A DNA stretch of 64,000 nucleotides from Bactericera cockerelli (lineage: Eukaryota; Arthropoda; Insecta; Hemiptera; Triozidae), in assembly GCA_024516035.1 (NCBI GenBank), contig CM044961.1, forward strand, positions 31,667,051 through 31,731,050. Reading direction: 5' to 3'. A program made the translations under genes and the position numbers. Of the stretch, positions 10,578 to 19,600 are shown piece after piece; position 1 is the first letter of the stretch; every line of letters begins with the position of its first letter. A model generated the notes under the pieces. It did not search any database and was not told the origin of the DNA. It saw only the letters and a list, made by a program, of their open reading frames with translations.

Positions 10578-10645
10578 TACTCTGTCTTATCCCGCTTGAG
10601 CAGGGTCGACGTTGTTCAACCTCATATGGCAAGAACCTAACCCTC
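10578..10645 (-). repeat. Repeat H fragment
   Basis: CTTATCCCGCTTGAGCAGGG, then GTTGTTCAACCTCAT; the reverse complement of the piece at 49635-49705. Confidence 0.5.
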
Positions 10646-10676
10646 CGAACTAATTTTCAAATTCTAGTGGAAATAA

Positions 10677-10895
10677 TTATTATTATTATTATTATTATAT
10701 AATTCTTTATTAGATACAAAAGGACATTATGTACATATAAATAATAATTTTAACAGTGAAAAATCAAAAAAACAATATATACAATAAAAATGAAAAAGAA
10801 TAGAAAATATTTGAAAACATAAATGTCCTAACTAAAGGGCGGGGTTATTGCCTATGGCAATCTCTTCCACCCAACCGATAGGAGTACACAATATC
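10677..10895 (-). mobile_element. Truncated LINE 3' end (tail type 1)
   Basis: (ATT)n, an AT-rich block, then GGGCGGGGTTATTGCCTATG and GGCAATCTCTTCC. The same unit occurs at 24360, 24610 (inverted), 26955 and 28725/29145. Confidence 0.6.
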
Positions 10896-11099
10896 TGTGC
10901 TAACTATTCCCTAAAAGTGTATAGAGGGTAATATAAAGCAACAAAGACAAAAGCCAGAGGAATGCGATGTTGCCAAGTTGCTTTCTTCTTGTTGTGTCGG
11001 GATGAAATAATGTGTGCCGTCTACTATTGACACTTCTCGGGTTTCAAAGTCAGGAGAGCTTTCCAAACTTTGCCTTAATTCTCATCATCCTAATCTCCC

Positions 11100-11960
11100 A
11101 CTTTCTTCTTCCCCCCTCTTCCTCTTAACTCTCTCTCTCTCTCTCTTTCTCTTTCTTCTCTCCCTCTTCCCTTCTCTTTCTTTCTCTCATCACTTTGTCT
11201 CTCTCTCTGTCTCTCTCTTTCTCTCCCCTTTGTTTTTCTCATTTTCCTTCCATTCCTCCTCCCCTCATGCTCTTTTATTCTCATTTCAATCTTCTCCCAG
11301 TCCTTTTTTCTCTTGCTCTATCACCCCCCCCCCCTCCCCTCTCTCTCTCTCCTCGCCTACTATCTATTTATATCTTTGTCATTCTCCCATCTTCTGGTTT
11401 TCTCATCTTCCTTCCTTTCTATTCCTCCTTCTCCCCCTCATATTATTTGTCATCCTCCTTCTCCCCCTATTTATCTTACTCCCCCTCCACTCCTCTGACT
11501 CCTTTTCCTCTTAAGTCCCCTCCCTTAACTCTTCCTCCTTCTTCTCTATTCTCTCTCTGTCTTCCTCTCATCTCTCTCTCTCACTCACACACCTCCTATC
11601 TCTCTTTATCTCTTTCTTTCTGCCTTCCTCGAATCTCTCTCTCTCCACCCTCCTTTCTATCTATCTCTTTCTCTCTAAGCTCTCTCCTATCTTTCATCAT
11701 AGTCTTCAACTTTCTCAAATTTGGGGTTGATGAAAGTTTAAACAATTGACTTTTGCAACTCCAAAAGTTCTTCAATCTAATCCTATCTTTCTCTCTCTCA
11801 CACACACGTCTTCTTTCTCTGTCTGGCTTCTTATTCTACGTCTCTATCTGTTTTGCTTATTTATTTATGCATATCTCTCTCTCTCTCTCTCTCTGTCTCA
11901 ATAGCTCTCTAATCCTGCTGTCTCTATGTAATCTATCTCTCTTTCTTTCTTTCACAAAGT
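11100..11960. repeat. Pyrimidine-rich low-complexity region
   Basis: (TC)n, (TCC)n and CT-rich sequence. Open frames here are compositional. Confidence 0.9.
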
Positions 11961-12019
11961 CGATTCAAGGACTTTCAAGATAGAACACAAAGACTTGAGA
12001 ATACGACAAAACACGGAGT

Positions 12020-12140
12020 TAGTCAGACAGAGATAGAGAGATAGATAGATAGAGAGAGAGATAGATAGATATATATATATAGAGAGAGAGAAAGATAGAT
12101 AGAGCGAGAGAGAGATAGATAGAGAGTGTTAGAGAGAGAA

Positions 12141-12190
<50 letters not shown>

Positions 12191-12290
12191 CATAGATAGA
12201 TAGAGAGATAGAGAAAGAGAGAGAAATACATAAATATAGATAGATGATAGATAGAGAGAGAGAGAGAGAAAGAGTATAAAGAGTTAAAAA
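12020..12290. repeat. (GATA)n/(GA)n region
   Basis: Alternating ATAGATAG and AGAGAG blocks. Confidence 0.95.
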
Positions 12291-12384
12291 AATAGAAAGG
12301 CGTGTGTTTTTTAGGGGTATAGTTTTTAAAATAGACGAGAGAGATAGGAAGAAATACCTACAATAATTCATTATACCTACTCAA

Positions 12385-12606
12385 GATAGCGAAATAATAA
12401 TAATACTATCGCCTTTTTTACCCTGCCGGATTCGGACTATTAAAGTCCCATTATTCCAGCAGTAAGCCCGAGACATAATATTATTTTGTCGTAAAAATCC
12501 CAAATGGGAGGGTAACATGTCATGTTCCGGCTGGGTTTTGAACCCACGACTTCTGGAATCATTGGATTCACAGAGTGCCGCGTTTACCACTGAGCTACCA
12601 GGACAG
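12385..12606 (-). mobile_element. tRNA-derived SINE, family D
   Basis: Minus-strand head CCTGGTAGCTCAGTGGTAAA with B box GGGTTCAAAACCC. The body has GGGCTTACTGCTGGAATAAT and GGGACTTTAATAGTCC. Other copies are at 15893, 17088, 34563 and 36468. Confidence 0.75.
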
Positions 12607-12959
12607 ACAAAAATAATATATAAAAAATATTCGCATGGATAGAACTTATCAAGTACCTTTTTCCAGTATAATTACATGTTTGTTCTACTGAGCAATAAAC
12701 TTGTGCAAATTTGTTTCTACCATGTACAACACTTATTAGCAGGATATTAAAAGATACCCAAGAGTGCCAGCGCTAGTCACGCCAGTAAGCTTTTGCTGAA
12801 ATTAACACGCTAAGGGTGTGTTGTGTTTGCGTTTGAAATTGCTTTCCGAAGTACGAGTAAATTATCCTTAATAATTTAAAATAATATTTAAAAATTTCAC
12901 GTGAATAAGTGAAAGAGTATTTCTACAATTCTAAAAATTATAATATTTTTTTTTTACAA

Positions 12960-13157
12960 CTTCATGGTCATATCACGACGGGGGGGTTACCCTCCATTCG
13001 CAGGAAACTCACAATCCTGCTACCCACATTAACCTCACCGAGATTTGGTAGGGCCGGAATGCCAGAATCAGGAAGTCTTCACCTCGCTGGACGTTTTTTA
13101 ACTTCGGTGATCCTACCAGAACCGGTGCATTCAACGCGCCATCGACGCTGACCGCCA
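12960..13157 (-). mobile_element. 5S-derived SINE next to the protease 3' end
   Basis: Minus-strand head with GCGTCGATGGCGCG and GAATGCACCGGTTCTGG, then the central domain and the GAATGGAGGGTAACC tail. It starts only about 20 bases past the protease stop codon and so probably lies in its 3' UTR. Confidence 0.7.
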
Positions 13158-13178
13158 ATCTTTCAATAGAATGCTTAC

Positions 13179-13652
13179 TCAAACTTGATCTTTTGACAAT
13201 TTCACATCTGATCGCCGTAAATCGAACAATGATGGTTTATCGACGGGTGCGACAGTAGTTATCGGTGTGGCATCGTGTAAACCCGGCTTTTCAGTATAAT
13301 TCAGCGCCTCCTCTAGCTCAGGCTTGTGAGTCGTCGTCTTTCGTCTCCTCTTTCTGCGTTTTTTTCGTCTCACTGCTTCTTTCACCTTCGTTTTCTGTTC
13401 GTTCATCTTCGTATCATCTCCGTCTGTCTTCGGGTTTTGTTCGACTATTTCCGTCTCATCTTCGTCCACTTCCGGCCACACAATGCTTTCGATCCAAGGC
13501 ACATAGGGTGCCACTCTGGTGTACACCCCGGGCGTGTTCTTCTCGCCACAATACCGCCCGAATGAGGTGATTCCGACGATGAGGTGCGGACAGAGGTAGC
13601 CGGGGCGCCCATCGCGGGTGTTGTTCACCTGAAGGGGGCCCCCAGAGTCACC
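13179..13652 (-). CDS. Protease exon 8 (catalytic Ser and charged C-terminal tail)
   Basis: Opens with GDSGGPLQ (S296), continues [18 protein letters not shown] and TPGVYTRV, and leaves the protease fold at about residue 354. The remaining 96 residues are acidic first ([10 protein letters not shown]), then strongly basic ([12 protein letters not shown]), then Pro/Thr-rich, with a stop at 13179-13181. This tail is longer than in ordinary snake-type proteases and looks disordered. Confidence 0.9.
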   Translation of the reverse strand, partial: GDSGGPLQVNNTRDGRPGYLCPHLIVGITSFGRYCGEKNTPGVYTRVAPYVPWIESIVWPEVDEDETEIVEQNPKTDGDDTKMNEQKTKVKEAVRRKKRRKRRRKTTTHKPELEEALNYTEKPGLHDATPITTVAPVDKPSLFDLRRSDVKLSKDQV

Positions 13653-16600
13653 CTGGGGAGAGAGAGAGAGAGAGAGAAGATGGTGATAATGTTATAACTA
13701 GTTGATCAAACTGATCGTATCTCACTTATTCAGAGTTCACCACAGGGAAGAAATCCTAAGGTAACTTTCTATCAGATTTTACTTTATATCAAAATTTTAA
13801 ATACATTTTGACCCGTTTCTTAGGATAGCTCAAGGTTGCTTAAAATTATAGCTCGACTGGACAAATCATTTTGTCCATATTGATGAAACTCTTAGTCTTC
13901 TTACACAGACACACACACATACATTGCATTATTTCTGGGGGTCTTTTCTATAAGAAAATAATATGTGCTGCATACATTATTTGGAACTATTGCACCTTAT
14001 TTTGCTTACTCTTTTCTTTCATACACATTTACTGCCCTTAGAAAGTTAAGCAGGTGTTTATCATTTAGAATCTATTGTTTCTAGCCCTTGCCTTAGGTAT
14101 CCAAGATTCTATTTTCTGTAGATTCCGGGATATTCGAGTGTGTACTTTGTAATGAAACACCCTATTAAAAAGAAAAGAAAAAAGATAAGTGTTTCACGCA
14201 GCCTTATTTATTTCGTAGCCATGGAACAGGAGCTCTACTGTAGACTCTTCTGGCCTGTGTTGTAGCCTGCCCATCCCGTAGTATGCCTCCCCTCTGATGG
14301 GCGAGAAGTGACACATTACTTCCCATTTATGTGCTGGGTCAACACGAGTGAACCGGACGGTATCCCTTAAAAATCATCTGTTCACCAAATTTTTAATACA
14401 AATTTTTGTCGACGCGGGGGTTTGAACCCGGGACCTTCCGCATGGCAAGCGAGTGCTTAACCATTGAGCTATTCGTGCGCTCTGTGTATTGATTTGGAAT
14501 GTATTGATTCCAGCTCTTGTCTTTGATATCCAAGAGTCTATTTTCTGTAGTTTCCGACTCATTTCCGAGATATTTAAGTGTGTACTTTATAATGAAACAC
14601 CCTGTATAGGTCATGAGACCCCCTTACCGTGCACGTGTCGTGTCCCCCCGTCAGGTCCCCGGCGCACACCTGAGTGTCCAGAACCCCCTCTGGTATCATC
14701 GTGTCCACCCGAAGAAGTTCCCGGCACCTCTGGTGAGGGATGATGTCCAGAGTCACTTTCTGAAGGATGTCGCTGGCTGCTTCGGCTGTGAAATATACGA
14801 GGAAATACGAGGAAATATCAAATTAAACTTGTTTTTTTTTTAACTTGAATAAACCAACCTCAGTAGCTTGACTTGTAACCTGGAGGTTGGTGGTTCAAGT
14901 CCCGGTGTCAGCGTGGATTTAGTAAAGCTAATTTGAATATTTGTGACACTAGAAATGAGATTTTATTACAAACAATGGTTTATATTGGCTGCCTAGTGGG
15001 TGCTGTACCATTACAGGCAAAGCTTCATATTGACTGCCTAGTTGGCGCTGTGTCATTACAAGCACTGGTTCATATTGGCTACCTAGTGGGTGCTGTTCCA
15101 TTACAAGCAATGGTTTATATTGGCTGCGCACCTTGCAACATGAGAAAGATTCAAACAAACGAAATATCCCTAAGAATAAACTTACTGAAGCCAGTGTTGC
15201 CCCAGCCAGTAGCCACCGCAGCCGGCTCTTCCACGTGGGGGCTGTCATAGAGGCAGCCAGGACGAATGTTGTTGCGAAAATAAGCGGTTCTCGCCAATTT
15301 CAAAACGGCTATATCGTTGTATTGTTGGTGACCTTCCTATAGAATGAATAATTTGATTTTCAAATTAAAAATGAGACAAAGCCACAGAGTATCCTTTTAT
15401 AATAGACATTTATAATAGTGCTCTACCCTATCAACCTCAACCATGAGGTCGAACAATGCCGACCCCAATAGCAACATAACCTAATATGGGATAAAGGCTA
15501 GGGAAATGTCTATATGTATGTATACTGTATACATTATACAAATATACAATATACATACTGAAATATCTCGAAACTAGGTAAGTAGGTATTGTCATGGAAA
15601 TAAAGTCTATTTGGGCATGATTTTCATAGTCTTGAAGAAGAAATTTAAAGGTCTAGAACTTTCTAAGGTGACGCTCCAAGGTTATATTTCAAGGTCAACA
15701 TGGGAGTTTTAAATGGACTCCTATGTTTTAGTTCAGAATTGATATCAACATTTTGTAGAGTTCATTTTGCTAAAACATGTCTTGACCAATTGAATTAAAA
15801 TTTAGGACACTCTTGAATTTCCAGAAACCACTCGACAACTTCCAACTTCGTGCAGAAATTCATTTGATTCATTGACCTTCACTGATAACAATAACAATAT
15901 CGCCTTTTTTATGCTGCCCGACTAGGACAAATATCTCAAATGAATTCCGTTAGTCATCAGACAGTCCTAAACGGGAAGATAACTTCGAACCCGCGACCTC
16001 TACATTACCAGAATATGAGGGACCACTGATACTCACCAAATACTTGGGATGGACCTAACTTGTCATGTCACGGCTGGGTTACGAACCCGCGACCTCTGAA
16101 TTACCAGACCGACAGGGACCACTGTTACTCACCACATACATGGGATGGACATGCACTGTTTCGACCGGGATGTCTTGAATGCTTCTCCTAGGACGCACCT
16201 TGCGTTGGTCTCTCTCCAGCATCTGAGTGAAGTTGACGCCCCCCAGACGTACCACCTGTGGCGCCCCACTGCGGAGAAAACATAATCTAGTCTAGAGTCT
16301 AGAAATATTTTTTTAAACGGTAAACAGTGTCACCGAAGCGACCTAGACCCAAGTGCATAGGCGCTAATGAACAGATTAAAAAAATCAACTTTATACACAA
16401 TCAAATGCTCAATGACCATGCTTAATCAGGCTGTTAGTAACTATACACTCCACCACTAGAATTTTATAATTCTTCTTTTTACTCACCAATTCACAGTAAA
16501 CCTCTCATTCCAGAAGGCACTCTAATGCACTCTCGCAATCTCCAAATATCTCTCTCTCAAGTATCAAATTTGTTTAACCAAATCAGAGTGTGTTGTTTAA

Positions 16601-19600
16601 CCAAATAACTCAATCAGATTAGAATTTAAAGGAATATTTTGTGATTATGAGTAAGCTTTCGTAAGCAAGGCCCAGGTCACTTGGTGACTACAATGGTATT
16701 TTGTTTTTAGAATTCCAGCAAAGAGAATGTCATTTTGAATCTTGAGTTGAAGAAGTATAGGCATACCGAAATGGTTCATAATCAATGGCGGATCCTGTAT
16801 GTATAATCACAAACTTACTAGTTTCCATAAACACAGTGGGCGGCAGTAAGCACATGGTAGCGACTAATAAGGCTGCCCCCGCATCTGTTCCATATGAGGA
16901 CGCCTGTGTCCGGATTGCGGAACCCTAGAGCCGCCTGGAGTAGAGAAGAGAAGAACAAAGTGAAACATAATATTATTTTGAACAGCTACTGAGAGAACCG
17001 ACAAGTTTTAGCCAATAATTACCAAGTTAGTGCGTTTGTGCCGACAGGGTGAGAAAAATTCCCTTCAGTCGACCACTCACGCGTTAAGTCTCCTGGTAGC
17101 TCAGTGCTATCCAAAGATTCCAGAGGTCGTGGGTTCGAAACCCAGACAAGTTATCCTCGCAGTTGGGATTTTTACCACATAATAATATGTTTTGGGCTTA
17201 CTGCTGGAATAATGGGACTTTAATAGTCTTAATCGGCAGTATAATTAAGGCGATATTATTATTATGTGAGAGGATCGACAAGAGGTGGCGTCGTTAGACT
17301 GAATCGAATGCGAGGATGACTCAGATGACTCACCATGTGAGGGAACTCGTTGGGGTCACAGTCCACACCCCCCTCCACTACAATGCCCATCATACCGAGG
17401 CCAAGCTCCGCCCATGGGGTGGGTAAGTGCCAGCAGTAGAACTCCTGACATTCTGCAATGCACGGGAAGAATCAGAAAGAAAAGAAAATCAGAAAGAAAA
17501 GAGAGTGAGTGCCAGCAGTAGAACCCCTGACATTCTGCAATGCACGGGATGAATCAGAAAGAAAAGAAAATCAGAAAGAAGAGAGAGTGAGTGCCAGCAG
17601 TAGAACTCCTGACATTCTGCAAACGCACGGGATAAATCAGAAAGAAAAGAGAGTGAGTGCCAGCAGTAAAACTCCTGACATTCTGCAACGCACGGGATAA
17701 ATCAGAAAGAAAAGAGAGTGAGTGCCAGCAGTAGAACTCCTGACATTCTGCAACGCACGGGATAAATCAGAAAGTAAAGAGAGTGAGTGGCAGCAGTAGA
17801 AGTCCTGACATTCTGCAATGCACGGGATGAATCAGAAAGAAAAGAGATTGAGTGCCAGCAGTAGAACTCCTGACATTCTGCAACGCACGGGATGATTCAG
17901 AAAGAAAAGAGAGTGATGATTTATATAAATAATATACTTTCGATAACGTACGAGATTAAAAAATAATAATATGACATGTCGGCCCAACCCGGGCTGGGTG
18001 AAGTTGATAGGAGTAGCACGTTTGTGAGTTTCCTGATGGGAATGGAGGGTAAAACCCACGTCGTGATATGACCATGCAGTTGAAAGTGACGTTAAACCCA
18101 AATTAATAATAATAATAACATTTCTGGATATTGAAAATATCATATTTAAAAATATCAAATCATTACAATCGTGATGTCACAACTACTCAAACTCAGTTTA
18201 CTAAATGTTTGCTTAACTTAGGACTTGAACCACCGACCTCCAGACCACAAGTCCGTCGCCTTATGGATCAAGCTGCTGAGTTCGGTATAATATATGATAA
18301 CTTAGTACGTGGTTTATCAAACCGGATCATTATTTTAACCATTGACGATGGCTAAACTAAACTTACTTTTGTACCCCCAATATTTTGAAATATTTAAGGC
18401 TTCTATCGTTTGCCTGAAGTACCTACTTATGTATATCATCCTGTGTGCAGGGGTTCTCTATGTATAGTTGACGTCATACTAGAAGGTGCTCATGTGTTTG
18501 CCTTTAACACATTGACTGCCATGTCACACTATATGTGTGACACAATGTTAAACCTATACGCCACGTCACACATATTATGTGACAGTCGATGCTACTTTGA
18601 ATGAGTGTCAGTAACGTGGCGTACGGGTAAAGTGTCCAAAAATGACCTTGGCAGTCAACGTGTTAATGAGTGGACACTGAGGACCAGGCGCGGCCGGTGC
18701 TAAGGAGCTGCGGAACTGCAGCACCCCCAGGCGAAAAAGAAAAAGAGAGGATTTTCTCAAGTCCTAGATTGTACAGAATGAAAATCATCGCACATCTCTT
18801 GAAGAATCAATGCATAACTATTATGACTGGCATAGTAAACAAACTCAAACTCTCCCAGATACTGAAAGATGCGACTATCCCTTTGACACCGGAATTAATT
18901 TGGCCGGGGGGAAAAAATCGCAATGAACTTTTCTTTCATCCTGATGGTTTTCTAAGACTTTTGGCGTTGGTTTCAGCTTTCTAGCTTTTACCGGTAAAAA
19001 GTTATGAATCCGTGTCGAAAACGACACACCGGGCTTTAAAGGAACAAGAATGCAGAAAAAACTGATTTTGTTAAAAAAGTATAAAATGACCATTTTTTAG
19101 TGAGTTTAAAACGAGTTAAAGGAAACACTTCAAGGAGAACGTTAGTGATGATGGGAATGGGAATGGGCGCTACAATAGGTGGGCTAAGTCTAGCACTAGC
19201 TGCAGTTGTGATAGGAATGGGAGCTACAATAGGTGGGCTGAGTCTAGCACTAGCTGCAGTTGTGATAGGAATGGGAGCTACAATAGGAGGGCTGGGTCTA
19301 GCACTAGCTGCAGTTGTGATAGGAATGGGAGCTACAATTAGGAGGGCTGGGTCTAGCACTGGCTCCACTTGTAATAGGAATGGGAGCTACAATAGGAGGG
19401 CTGGGTCTAGCACTAGCTGCAGTTGTGATAGGAATGGGAGCTACAATAGGAGGGCTGGGTCTAGCACTAGCTGCACTTGTGATAGGAATGGGAGCTACAA
19501 TAGGAGGGCTGGGTCTAGCATTAGCTGCGTAGTGGTATATTGTCACTCATTTTCGTAGTTTTGACTCAATGATCAATCTAAAATCAGAAGAAATCAGGAA

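Noticed and set aside
17424..17915. Regularly spaced repeats reminiscent of a CRISPR array
   Set aside because: Units are directly adjacent copies of an exon-intron border, with no unique spacers, in a eukaryotic intron.
19100..19558. A repetitive membrane-like protein
   Set aside because: Frame lies in a minisatellite inside a DNA transposon and is broken by a frameshift halfway.
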